Assembly (NCBI GenBank): GCA_016858145.1
Contig: JAEHOE010000197.1
Coordinates: forward strand, 62,001-126,000
DNA: 64,000 bases
Direction of reading: 5' to 3'
Source: Edaphochlamys debaryana
Taxonomy: Eukaryota; Chlorophyta; Chlorophyceae; Chlamydomonadales
Shown: positions 12,029-23,225 of the stretch, piece by piece
How the letters are laid out: each line of letters opens with the position of its first letter
Position numbering within the stretch: the first letter of the stretch is position 1
Program-made: the position numbers and the translations under genes
Notes under the pieces: generated by a model
Database searches by the model: none
Told to the model about the DNA's origin: nothing
Seen by the model: the letters and a program-made list of their open reading frames with translations, nothing else

Positions 12029-14190
12029 TTAGTAGAACCACAGGCGCTCCGGGTCGCACCCCATCGTCTCCAGGTCGGACTGCATCCTCTCCAGCATGCC
12101 TTGCAGCCCATCCTGTGCCTCTGCCAAGCGTCCCGCGTCTTGGCGGAAGGTCAGCCCCACGCTCAGGCGCGGGCAGGCGAGCAACAGCGCCAGGATCACG
12201 CCCTCCGCCGCACTGGGCGGGTCGAAGGGCCCGTCATGCGCCTCGCCGGCAAACCAGTAATCGGTGTCCTGTGTTGGTCCAACCAAGAGAGAGCGACAGA
12301 AGAGGGTGTGAGACGTGACATTACTTGAGCTGTACCGCAGAGAGCCGACTGCCGCGCATGCTACACTACAGGCCCCGCATAGAGCATGCATGCATCTGCC
12401 CACGCCGCCTCCATGCCATTGGGGCATACATCCGACCCACCACGACAAGCCTCTCCAGCCGAGCCGAGCCCGACAGCGCCATCAGCCCTGCGAACGGGCG
12501 CAGATCCGCGCCATGGAGCTCGAGCGTCTGTACAAGGGAGGCAGGGAATGTGTGAGCTTACTAACTGACTCACGCCCGAGCGGGCTGTTGGACCCATGCC
12601 GCATCGATTAGTCCCGAGATCGCAGACCCATGGCGAAGCCTCGCTCACATCCAGGCGCGCATTTGAGGCGAGGGTTGCCAGGTCCTGGTGTGTGAGCACC
12701 GCGCTGCAGTTAAGGATGAGCTCAGGCACCCCTGCCCTCGCCACGGCCTGCAGCCAGGGCGTGTGGTTGCGCCGGCCGGGGCCCACCTCCGCCTCGCCGC
12801 CCACGGGAAGCAGGGAGCGGGATCCTCCGATCATCACGTTTGAGCTCTCAGCCATGCGCCCGGCCAAGGACCGAAAGGCGCCGACAAGCGCCCCCTCGCC
12901 GTATTACGTAAGGGCGCCAAGATCTGGGTCGTAGTGAAGACCATGTCCGAGTTCAAACACGATATCCCACTCAAGCTGGCGAATCGGTGATGATCTGCTG
13001 ATCGCCATCAGAAGCTCGGGCGCCTGGTGCTCGAGCTGAATGCTCGCCAGCTTGGGCGGCAGGCGCCAGTCGCACCGCTGAGGTGTCAGTTGTAGAGCCT
13101 GCTGGTCCTCGCTTGAGAGGGCCAGGGAACACACGGCAAGCTCCGTTAGGCTGGCCAGCTGGGCTAGGGCGCTGACGCTGAGGGTGCTGCCGCTCGCGCG
13201 CAGGACTGCGAGGCTCGGGAGGACCGCCAGCGGTGTGGCTAGAAGGTCCGTCGAAGTGCTCCCCAGCCTGAGCGACGTCAGGGCGGTCAGGGGCGAGAGG
13301 AGCGGAGCCAGCAGATGCGGTGCACACATGGCCAGGTCAAGCGAGTGCAGGGACCGCAGGCGCGCAAGCGGAGCCGCCGCCTCCAGAGTGAGGATCTCCA
13401 GCGGCAGAGACAGCTGGGTCAGCTGCGTAGCGCCAGACAGGGCAGCGCTGAGGCTGCGCTGCAGGGCGGTAGAGTCTGGCAGGCGGAGCTCAACGCGTGT
13501 CAGGTGGCGCAAGCCATTGATGGGGCAGAATACTGCCGCAAGACCACACGCCAGCTTCGACTGGTCTGCGAAGATGCGCTGCAGCTCGCTGTAGTCACTC
13601 ATGTTGCGTTAGCCCAGGGCCAGGGTCAGGGACTGGAGGCTGGGGAGCGCTGCCATGAGGCTGGGCGCCAGCCGCCAGGCCCTCGCCCAGCATCGCAACA
13701 GCGTCCATGCGCAGCTCCCGCGTGGGGAGGGGGGTCGGGTGCGTAAATCCGCTGAACACGGACAGAAGCTCCATGCTGCATAGAGCAAGGGAGGGTGGGG
13801 TGACGCACAGTCAGCTGGGGGTGGGGGTTGGGGTTGGGGGACGGTGCCAGCATGCTGCGGGCAAAACACTACCCAAGTGTAACCGACGACTTCGGCTCAC
13901 GTATGCTGGTATACATGAGACATCGGGGCGTTGAAGAGCAACGATATAGTCTTCGGCCGGCAGCCGCGAGAGAGGATGCCGAGCAGCGCTCGTTTCAGCT
14001 CTTCAAGGGGGCGCTCAGGCTCCTCGCGCAGGCGAATGGATGGCGCCTGCTTGTCATGGGCATCGCGCACAGCGCGACAGATGAGGCGGATAGACTTGTG
14101 CTGCTCGCGCGGCAGGTTCGCGAGAATGCGCGGGAGAATGTCAGCGTTCTGCAGGAGCGGCCCAAGGCTAGAGTCGTGCGATGGAGTCAT
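12029..14190 (-). pseudogene. F-box-like/LRR protein, copy C (degenerate)
   Basis: The exon layout is identical to copy D: 14190-13901, 13775-12649, 12527-12441, 12268-12029. The first exon encodes an F-box-like start (LLQNADILPRILANLPREQ then SIRLICRAVRDAHDKQ). The large exon encodes leucine-rich repeats such as LTQLSLPLEILTLEAAAPLA. Three lesions are visible: a 7-base tandem duplication of GCTGGCG near 13670 (frameshift), an in-frame TAA at 13619-13621, and another TAA at 12904-12906 where copy D has a Glu codon. F-box/LRR proteins are substrate receptors of SCF ubiquitin ligases; no such role can be claimed for this damaged copy. Confidence 0.7.
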
Positions 14191-14569
14191 CGTGAAAGGC
14201 TGTGTGAGCGTGTGGATGTGCGCACAGGAAGATATGACAGGACAGAGGCGAGCGACATGTGCGTGTGGCCGTACGGGGCCGTACAAGTGTGCCGGATGTG
14301 CTCAATCGGCATCCCCAACCTTGTCCCACACACTGCACTCGTGTCCATGCCTCAGGTAGCATCCCGGCCTTTACACACCGTCTCTAGTCCTCATGGCACA
14401 GAGCGGCCTTCAGCGCCGGACATGTGCGAGAAGCCGTCGAGGCGCTTGACCACGCCCCGCCGCCCCGGTCCCCCCGACCCGTCGCCCCGACCCCACAGCA
14501 GACATGACGTTGCCTGGCCGGACGTATCCGGCCTTGACACACAAGCCTCCTCTCACAGCCCCTCTACTA

Positions 14570-14790
14570 CAGCGTGACAGCGAGCTCGGCCCGCCAGCCG
14601 CACAGCGCCGGCGTTGCCTCCAGATCCACCCCCCCCTGCGCCAGGCTCGCGCCGCTCAAGCTGCCGCTGCCCTCCGCCCCCGCCAGCGTCAGCGTCGCCG
14701 CCAGCCTGGCCAGCGCCGCCGTCAGCGCCTGCTCCTCCGCGGCCGCCCCCGCCACCACGAACACGGCCACCAGCGCCTCGGCACCTACCA
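14570..14790 (-). pseudogene. Orphan copy of the last TML exon
   Basis: On the minus strand this encodes VFVVAGAAAEEQALTAAL and runs to a TAG after LCGWRAELAVTL. It is nearly identical to the C-terminal exon of the intact TML gene (17976-18343). The flanking bases downstream on the minus strand (CTCTCACAGCCCCTCTACTA) are also shared. The homology stops upstream at a CAGACAGACAGA microsatellite (14787-14812). The piece sits beside LRR copy C exactly as the real exon sits beside LRR copy D, so it was carried along in the LRR duplication. Confidence 0.85.
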
Positions 14791-14813
14791 GACAGACAGA
14801 CAGACAGATGTTA

Positions 14814-15156
14814 CAGGTGTTGACCCAACCCGCACGCTCCGTTAGGGCCAGAGTCGGGGCACACCAAGGACCCAGATACGACTAGCTCTCCGCTGTAAGA
14901 CACACCTCACACACGGCCAGGGTGCACCATGAGTCATGCACGCGGCCTGCTTCCCCTCAATGTTTGATGCACGTCTCACCCAGGCTGCATGCAAAGCCTA
15001 CATTGCCCACGATAATGCCCCACAATAGGAACCACCCTCCCTGCCATCCCTTGCCTGACGCGCGTTCCAACCCCTCCAACGTCTTTGCCTCCCTTTCCCC
15101 TTGGCCAACTTGCCATCTTGAAGCCTGCTTGGCTCAATAGGCCCAAAAGATTCGGG
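14814..15156. other. Spacer between LRR copies, no gene seen
   Basis: Sequence between the CAGA microsatellite and the 3' end of LRR copy D. I see no coding or structural signal here. Confidence 0.4.
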
Positions 15157-17400
15157 CTACCAGAACCGCAGCCGCTCCGGGTCGCGCCCCATCGTCTGCA
15201 GGTCAGAGTGCATCCTCGCCAGCATGTCCTGCAGCTCGCCCTTAGCCTGCGCTGACCTAGCACTGCCTTCGCTGAACCTCAACATCACGCTCAGGCGCGG
15301 GCAGGCGAGCATTAGCGCCAGGAGTACGCCCTCCACCGCACTGGGCGGTTTGAACTGGCTGTCCAGCCACGGGCCGTCGAACCACTCGCGGGCATCCTGC
15401 GTTCGTCAAAGGCGGCATGGGGGGTTGTGGGACAGGACATTCTAGCGTTTCCAGAGAGCTACCGGCCGGCTGCCCTCAGGCACCCGTGCCCCGCCAATGC
15501 GCGCCGCAACCCGCCCCATGCACCCACCAGCACGAGCTTCTCCAGCCCAGGAGCGCCCGCCAGCGCCATCAGCCCAGCGAACGGGCGCAGATCGGCGCGG
15601 TAGAGGTCGAGCGTCTGCGGGCACGTGGTAGGGCGCGGGTGCTAAGAACTGATAGGCTGGCTTGCTCATTGATACCACACCTGTAGGCTGAGGCCGATGA
15701 CGTGAGCGTCAGTTCCAAGATTGCGGACCCATGTCTAGCCTCACCTTGAGGTGCGTGTTGGAGGCAAGCGAGGTCAGGCTTTGGTGTGTGAGCGCCGCGG
15801 GGCAGTTGAGCACGAGCTCCGTCACCCCCGCACGTGCCACGGCCTCCAGCCAGGTCGCATGGTTCCGGCCGAGGCCCACCTCCGCCCCCCCATCCGCCGG
15901 CCGCATGAGCGGAGGTGCCGAGACCACGATCTTCGAGCCGTTTGCCATACGCCCCGCTAGGGCCCGGAAGGCGGCCGCCAGCACCGCCTCGCCGCGCTCC
16001 GTCAGGGCATCGAGATCCGAATCGTAGTTGAGCGGGTGTCCGAGCTCAAACGTGATGTCCCACTCCAACTGGTGGACCGGTGATGACCTGCTGATTGCTG
16101 CCAGCTCCTCCGGCGTCTGGTGCTCGAGCTGGACTCGAGCGAGCTTGAGCGGCAGGTGCCATTCGCAGCGTGGCGGCGTCGCCTGCATGACCTGCTGGCC
16201 CGCATCGGAGAACTCCAGGGACCACGCCGCAAGCTCCGTGAGGCTGGAAAGCTGGGCTAGGGTGTCGACGCTGAGGGTCATGCAGTCCGCGTGCAGGACG
16301 GCGAGGCTCGGGAGGCCCGCCAGCACTGCGCCAGTCAGCCCAGCCCACGTGCTGCCCAGCCTGAGCGACGTCAGGGCGGTCAGGGGTGACAGGAGGGGTG
16401 CCAGCAGGTCCGGCCCGCACTCGTCTAGGCGCAGTGACTTCAGGGACCGCAGGCTGGAGAGTGGGGCCACGGCCTCCAGAGTAGATACTTCCAGCCGCAA
16501 AGCCAGCTCGGTCAGCTGCGTGGCGCCTGACAGAGCGGCGCTGAGGCTGGGCTGCAGGACTGATGCGTCAGGCAGGCGGAGGTCCAAGCCTTTCAGGTGG
16601 CGCAAGCCGACTTGGGGGCACGCCAGGTGCGCCAGGCAAGCCGCCAGCTTGGACTGGTCATTGAATGCGCGCTGCAGCTCCCCGCCGTGAATGGCGCTGG
16701 GTTAACTCAGCTCCAGGGACTGGAGGTTGGGCAGCGCTGCCACGAGGCTGGGCGCCAGGCCCTGCCCCAGCATCGCAACAGCGTCCAGGCGCAGCTCCCG
16801 CGTGGGGAGGGGGGTCGGGTTCGTGAAGCCGCGGAGCACGGACAGCAGTTCCATGCTGCACAGAGCAATTGAGGGTGGGGTGACGCACAGTCGGCACAGT
16901 CAACTCTGCTGGTCGGCGCGGGGCCAAGGAGCAGTGAGGGACCGGGGGTTGGTGCCGGCATGATGGCACACCCAACAGGCAAACCAAACCAAAGGTGCGA
17001 GCAAGATACACAGTCAGCTGGGAGTGGGACCACAGGGGTTGGGGGACGGTGCCAGCATGCTGCGGGCAAAACACTACCCAAGTTGCGATGCGCCGACGAC
17101 TTCGGCTCACGTGTGCTGGTATACGTCAGACATCGGGGCCTTCAGAAGCAACGATACCGCCTTCGGCCGGCAGCCGCGAGACAGGATGCCAAGCAGAGCC
17201 CGCTTCAGCTCTTCCAGCGGGTGCTCAAGGACAGCAAACAGGCGGATAGACTGTGCCTGCTTGTCATGGGCATCGCGCACAGCGCGACAGATGAGGCGGA
17301 TAGACTTGTGCTGCTCGCGCGGCAGGTTCGCGAGAACGCGCGGGAGAATGTCAGCGTTCTGCAGGAGCGGTCCAAGGCTAGAGTCGTGCGAGGGAGTCAT
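15157..17400 (-). pseudogene. F-box-like/LRR protein, copy D (one in-frame TAA)
   Basis: Exons are 17400-17111, 16855-15745, 15614-15528 and 15396-15157, and all phases match (576 codons including the final TAG). Exon 1 has an F-box-like segment (PLLQNADILPRVLANLPREQ). The 1111-base exon 2 carries LRRs such as LTELALRLEVSTLEAVAPLS and LTALTSLRLG. The only defect is a TAA at 16702-16704, between LQSLELS and PSAIHGGELQ. Reading frame on both sides is intact over the whole exon, and the paralogue C also has a TAA near the same place. It could be a recent pseudogene, a readthrough codon, or two products. F-box-like is from motif appearance; an LRR fold is clear. Confidence 0.65.
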
Positions 17401-17975
17401 CGTGAAAGGCTGTGTGAGCGTGTAAATGTGCGCACAGGAAGATGTGACAGGACAGAGGCGAGGGCAAGGTGTGCGTGTGGCCGTACGGCGGGTACAAGTG
17501 ACGCACCACGCCTCCTAACTTACACGCGTACCCTTTTGCCAATCGTACACGTACCGCTCATGTTCGATCCGGCCGCTAGAAACCGCCCACGTCAACGCAT
17601 CCCGCTCTGCGAGACCCGCAGAAGGCACGCTCTAGAGGATCATTCCGTACAATTCCCCATGTTCGTTGCAGCCTCCCACCGCCGTCTAAACGACCAGCTT
17701 AGCGCAGCCTCGGACTGCACAGCACTGGCTCCGCTGCATCGCCCTTCCATCGACAGAACGGACTTGGGTCCTTGCCCGTTGCACCCTCCGACCGCAGTCT
17801 ACATCAGCATCTCATACACCGGTAAGCGGCAGCAAGACAGCAGCGCGTACGCCGCCTGCGGCCTCTGCGTCCCCTCCCGCTCCCTGCAACCCCGTACAAC
17901 CCACCCACTTCACCCATGCCCATGCCTCAGGCAGTATCCCGTCCTCTCCACAAGCCCCCTCTCACAGCCCCTCTA
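17401..17975. other. Spacer between LRR copy D and TML
   Basis: This contains the 5' flank of copy D and the 3' flank of TML. A comparable sequence lies between copy C and the orphan TML tail (14191-14570), including an ATGCCTCAGG-AG-ATCCCG block near 14350 and 17925. I see no gene. Confidence 0.4.
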
Positions 17976-20900
17976 CTACAGCGTGACAGTGAGCTCGGCC
18001 CGCCAGCCGCACAGCGCCGGCGTTGCCTCCAGATCCACCACTCCCTGCGCCAGGCTCGCGCCGCTCAAGCTGCCGCCGCCCTCCGCCCCCGCCAGCGTCA
18101 GCGTCGCCGCCAGCCTGGCCAGCGCCGCCGTCAGCGCCTGCTCCTCCGCGGCCGCCCCCGCCACCACGAACACCGCCACCAGCGCCTCGGCGGCGGCGCC
18201 GCTGGCGTCCGCCGGCGCCGCCAGGGAAGCTGCCGGCAGCTGCCAGCGTAGCACCGAGGCCTTGGCGTCGAAGTGCGCGCCCGGGGGGGCGGCGCGCAGG
18301 GGCGACTCGAGGAGCGCGGGTAGGTGAAGGTCCACCTGCAGGCCTGCGGGGCGGAAGAGAGGGGAGGAACAGATGAGGCAGAGGAAAGAGAAGGGCGCGC
18401 AAGCATGCACGCGACGGAGCGAGGTCGGGAGGGTCTTGAGGAAAGACAAGGTGGACGTCAAGCCAGGTCCGCATGCATGGTTTCGGGACCGCGGTGACAC
18501 CCGCTGCCTCCGCCCACCCGTGCTTGCTGCCCCCAGGCGCGGGCTGACTGCGTAGTGCAGCCCCAGGGTCACCAGCACGCGGCCCTCGCCCAGGGGCTGG
18601 CGGTAGGCGCCGAGGTGGGCCTGCGGAAGGGGAGGAGAGGAGAGGAGAGGGGAGGCCCGGGTTGAGGGGGGAAAGGGTGGGGGCAGCGTTGTGCTAGGCC
18701 CCCTACAGAGTTGATGAGCGAATACCGGCGCTCCGTGTGCCTCCAGCAAGCCCCGACACAACCCCGGTTCTGGTGTTCTGACCAACGCCAAGACCCCCCG
18801 ACAGCGCCATACCACGCCCCCGCCCCCCGCCCCACCTGCAGCGGCGGCGCCAGGGCCACGGGCGGCAGCGCGTACGCCAGCAGGGGCGCCCCCGCGTGCG
18901 GCTTGGCGGCGATGCCGTCGGCCACCAGCAGCCCCCCGCAGCGGCCGGGCTTGGTGCAGGCGGGGTGGCGCCGCGCGGCGGACAGCGCTGCAGCCAGGTG
19001 CTGGTTGGCCGGCTCGGGGGGCTGGGGGGAGTTGGCGGGGGGACGGAGAGGGAGAGGAAGGGTATGGGTTTTCGAGCGAGAAACGAGATACGAATACGGG
19101 TGATAGCGTGCGGTTTCTAAGCGATCGGCCCCGAACACAGCAAGAGAGAGCACCCCTGCCCTGGCCGCCGGTCCGCCCTTTACATCCACCATGAACCGCA
19201 CGGTATGGACCATGGCGCCAGCCCTTCCCAGCCATCGCAACAGCTCACAACCCAGATCCCCAACTTGCCCACACGAGCTCGGCCCCCCCCGCCATCCTGC
19301 ACCATGCACCGCACTGTGTGGACCTTGGCCCCAATCCCTCCCAGCCAACCCAGATGCCCATAACCCAGACTCCAAACCTGCGCATAACACCCCAGCCCCC
19401 TGCCCACCCTGCCCACCTGCACCATGAACTGCACGGTGTGGACCTTGGCCTTGGCGCCCTCGCTCGCCCACTCCACGCGCCCTGCCACCCCGCACCGCGC
19501 CAGCCGCCCGCCCACCGCCTCCCCCCGCCAGGTCTCGCTCAGGCGCAGCACGGGCTCTGAGGGGATCATGGGCGGCGGCGGCGGCGCGAAGGCGGCGCCT
19601 TCTCCGAATGCGCTGTCCTCGAAGCCGTCTGGGTTGGGAGGGGGAGGGGGGAGGGTTGGGGAGAAGGGCTGAAGAGGAAGGGCAGGGGAGGTCAAGGGCG
19701 GCGTAGGCGAAGGCGCCGATGTGGGTCGGGCGAGAGGCTCAGCCATGCAGCCCTCCAGCATCGTGCCAGACTCCTGGGCGTCGACCTCATAAGAGCGCAT
19801 TAGCCTCTTCGCTCTGTACCAGGACCCTTGGACCAATGCCCCTCACATGGGCACTAATGAACGTCAGCCAAGCCCCCGGTCCCCAGGACTCACCCGCCGG
19901 CTTGGCCTTGTTGCCGTCGAAGTCCTGCCAGTCGCCCGGCTTCTTCTCCTCCTTGGCCTCCGCCACCTTGACCAGCGGGGCGAAGGGGTCGGAGGCGGCG
20001 AAGGGGTCGTTGGGGTCGGCCCCAGGCGGCACCACGGGCTTGGGCTTGGCGGCGCCGAAGATGTCCGAGTCTGGGGCATGGAGGTGGAGGGTGGGGGGTT
20101 GAGGACGGGTGGGGGTGAGGGTGAGGAGAAAGCAGGGTGCAACAGCGCAGGAGGGTAACTGGTTCTGGCTTTGCCAGGGTCGACGCGTGAGCAATCATGG
20201 CCGGCGGCAGTCCCATGCGCAAGCACACGTGCCTCGCACTGGCCGTGGCTGTGGCTGTGGCCAGCCCTCTGGGCTCACCTCCGAAGGGGTCAGCGGCGGC
20301 CCAAACCTGCACACACAAACCAAGAGGCGGAGAGGTTTGTCCGTCAGCTCGCAGCACGTCTTTGGCAACCCATGACCGACACAAACGATGCGGTAACATC
20401 GACCCCCCGCCCCAGGCACCAACGCGGCCGGTTCTTGCCCTGGGCCCATCCCGGGCCCACCCCGGGCCCACCTGTTGCGGCTGCCGCGGTGGCGGCGCCA
20501 CGCTCCCGTCCGGCAGCGCGAAGCCGGGCCGCGGGGGAGCTGCGTCCATGGCCGAGCCCGCGGGGAAGGACAGGCGGGACAGCGCATCGATGGCTCCCTG
20601 CAGCGTCCTGCGGGGCGCGGGTTTGGACCGTGTGCGAGGAAGGGTTGTGAGGGGGGATGAGCGCAAGGAAAGGTTACTCGCGGCCGCAGCAGGCGGTGTT
20701 TTCCCTTCACCCGGCACCCCGCAGCCCACCGCCCAAACCACGGCCTCCAGACAACAGACCTCGCCCAACACCCGAGGGTAGTCTGCCGGTGCAGCATCTC
20801 CCTGATGCCCCCCAAAGTTCCAGCACCCCCACCCCACCACCACCACCACACGCCACATCAACACCTTTTCCCCCCCAACCCACCTCCGCGTGATGCGCCC

Positions 20901-22873
20901 CACGCCCGCGCCCTGCGGCGCCGGCCTGGCCGCCTCCGCGCCCGCCTTGTCCCCCTTGCCGCCCTTGTCCCCCGCCCTGGCCTCCCCCAGGCCCTCCAGG
21001 GTGGAGCTGGCGCGCGCCAGCGCCCCCCCGGCCTCCAGCACCCCGCCGCTGCCGACCAGGGCATCCACGGCCAGGTAGACCTGGGGGTTGAAAGGTTGAG
21101 GGAGGGAGGAGCAGGGGAGGAATGCAGGATCAAGTGATCAAGGAGTCAAGAGGAGGAGGAGGAGGAGGAGGAGGAGGAGGAGGACAGGGGAGGGCAAGAG
21201 GAGGGCCAGGCCACGGCTGCCGACCAGGGCATCCACGGCCAGGTAGACCTAGGGGTGGAAAGGTAGGTTGGGGGGAAGTAGTGAACGAGAAGTGGTACTG
21301 GAGTTCAGACCAGGGCGACGGGGCATCCACGGCCAGGTAGACCTGGGGGTGGAAAGATGGATTGGGGAGGTGGGCCGCCCCAGCCTCACATCAGGATGCG
21401 GAGCTGCCGCCCACGGTCCGCAGGCCGAGGACCCTAGACGCATACCCTGACTCCTGCCGCCGGCCCCGTGCCGGTCCCGTGCAGACTCCAGCCGCAGGCC
21501 CCCGCCTCCGGCCCCAAACGAGGCCCCACCTTGGCAACCCCTCCCCGCTCCATTCTCCAGCCCCAGTCCCAGCCCATCGCTCCCTGTGCCCCCTTCCCCA
21601 CCTGCGCGAATCGGCGCTGCACCCTCTCCGGCGTCGCCTCCGCCGCCTTGGCCGCCTCCCCGGGGGGCAGCACCACGCGCACCACCTGCCCCAGCATGCC
21701 CACGCACGCAAAGGCGTTGGCGCAGGGCGGGGTCACCAGCAGGAAGATCAGCCCCCCTGCCACCCGGTAGGTGACGCAGAACCTGGGGAGGGGAGGGGGT
21801 TGATGGGTAGGGGTGGAATGTGTCAATCGAAGGGGCGTCACAACCAGGACGATCTGCCTGGTTTGAAGCCCCATGCCACCCGGTCGGTGACGCAGGACAT
21901 GGGGAGAAGTGGGGAGGGATAGGTAGGGGAGGGGTGTGGAGACGGGTGGCTAGTGAGCGGCGGGAGGTGCAGGGAGCACTGGAGTCGAGTGCAGGGGGGT
22001 TGGGTGAGTGGAACAAGGCGGGACGGGCGGGTTCAGGCACAGGGCCTGGAGCGCAGCAGGCCCCCTGTACTGCAAAGTGGGAGGACCCCCGAGCAGTGTA
22101 CAATGGTCAAGGTGAGGCTACGGCTGAATTCGACGTGGGGCCAAGAACCCAAGGGCTGGGGTTCGGTCAGTGCCGGCCAGTCATGGCTTCCTCTGCCCTG
22201 CAGGGCCAAGCACCTGGGGCAGAGCTCGGGCCACGAGAGCCCACAGCAGCCCGAGCAGCCCGAGCCCAAGCCAGGCACATCACGCATCTAGACTGCCCTT
22301 GATTGCACAGCCTCAGCTGAGGGGCGAAGGCCCATCCCAGGCGCGCAGCCCCGATCCAGCGGGTCTGCACAGGCCCGCACCCACTTGCTGTGCATGACTT
22401 CCACTCGGCCGCACAGCAGCGGGGCGCCTTGGTGCTGAGAGCTGCGACGGGTGGGCAAAGGAGGGTGAGCGGAGGTTGCAGGGTAAGGCATAGCGAGTGA
22501 GTGGTGGTGGGAAGGGGGGGGGTCCACTTGGAGGGGGAGGGGTTCGCTTGGGCGCCCCCGCCCGCTTTCGTCCCCTGCTCAGCCTCCTGAAGCCACCGTT
22601 CCCACCGTGCTCCACCCCGGCCAGCCCTGGCACTCACAGGATGTCCCACGTGTCTGAGTTCTGCCCGGCCGCTTGCAGGGTCCCCATGGCTTCCGCTGCC
22701 GCTGCTCCCGCCTGCTGGACGTCCAGTCCTCGGCTGCAGCAGCAGGCAGCTCCATAAGGTCAACCACCCATCATAGGCAGTGGGCCGCGGGCGAGCTGCG
22801 CGCACCTGTGCAGCAACACCGTCCTGCCATCGCGCCCTTTGATGACCACCGCGGCTTCTCGTCCGAACACCAT
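17976..22873 (-). CDS. TML: TPLATE complex muniscin-like subunit (TML)
   Basis: A complete 12-exon model of 600 residues: 22873-22806, 22733-22638, 22441-22385, 21782-21602, 21080-20884, 20607-20472, 20306-20279, 20070-19894, 19628-19423, 19021-18836, 18620-18518, 18343-17976. All phases agree. The N-terminal half has the longin-like signature of plant TML (GRVEVMHSKFCVTYRVAGG, then NAFACVGMLGQVVRVVLPP, ERVQRRFAQVYLAVDAL). The middle is a disordered linker with DPF motifs (AAADPFGG, NDPFAASDPFAPLV) that typically bind endocytic adaptor or EH domains. The C-terminal part (LRLSETWRGEAVGGRLARCG to CGWRAELTVTL) is the mu-homology domain. TML is a cargo-recognition subunit of the plant/algal TPLATE (TSET-like) complex at the plasma membrane. 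Several introns hold re-copied splice junctions. Confidence 0.85.
19186..19441 (-). repeat. Threefold splice-donor repeat in TML
   Basis: The real exon end (KAKVHTVQFM followed by the GT at 19422) is repeated twice downstream in the intron, at about 19301-19331 and 19187-19218, with a period near 118 bases. The copies still read as KVHTVRCMVQ and MVHTVRFMV and keep a GT after the ATG. The intervening intron sequence (CCAGCCATCGCAACAG-like) is also repeated, so this is tandem duplication across the junction. Confidence 0.8.
21050..21360 (-). repeat. Threefold splice-acceptor repeat in TML
   Basis: The acceptor plus first codons of the VYLAVDALVG exon (21080) recur upstream in the intron at about 21219-21261 and 21317-21357. 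Each copy keeps a pyrimidine run, an AG and GTCTACCTGGCCGTGGATGC. A GGA microsatellite (21140-21182) lies between copies. Another TML acceptor (CAG before FCVTYRV, 21782) has a degenerate copy at 21868-21903. Confidence 0.8.
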
Positions 22874-23225
22874 GACAACTGCCTAAGTCTCAAGGGGTGC
22901 GTTCAGGACTTGGGCGGGGGTCTAGGGCCTGCGCTGGTGCATTTCAACGAGGTGATCCTCTGCAGCGTTCAAGGATGAAGCCAGTGCGAAGAGTGTGCTA
23001 TCGATGCAGACGGTCAAGGTGTGGGTGCGGACTATGTAAGGCGGGGCACCAGGAAGCGGACCGGTCGCGTGGTCTGATGCAAGCTGCTCGCTTCCACCTG
23101 TCGCGATCACCGCTCCGACGACTACCGCAAGTTGCTTAAGAATAGGAGCGTTTAGCGCTGCACATCATCTCATCTGTAGTCGCTCGCCCTGCACTTCCGA
23201 GAGTTGGGAAGCCTGAACAGCCAAA
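22874..23225. promoter_or_regulatory. Divergent intergenic region, TML and OTUD6
   Basis: Only 352 bases separate the TML start (22873, minus) from the OTUD6 start (23226, plus), so both promoters must lie here. I see no clear TATA box or named motif. Confidence 0.5.

Noticed and set aside
12029..17400. Use of TAA as a sense codon in this genome
   Set aside because: The in-frame TAAs lie in copies that mostly carry other lesions, and no intact conserved gene here contains an in-frame TAA. Kept only as a question in the findings.
21140..21185. CRISPR-like or other array in the GGA, CT and GGGGAGGCGA runs
   Set aside because: These are simple microsatellites without spacers, in a eukaryotic intron context.
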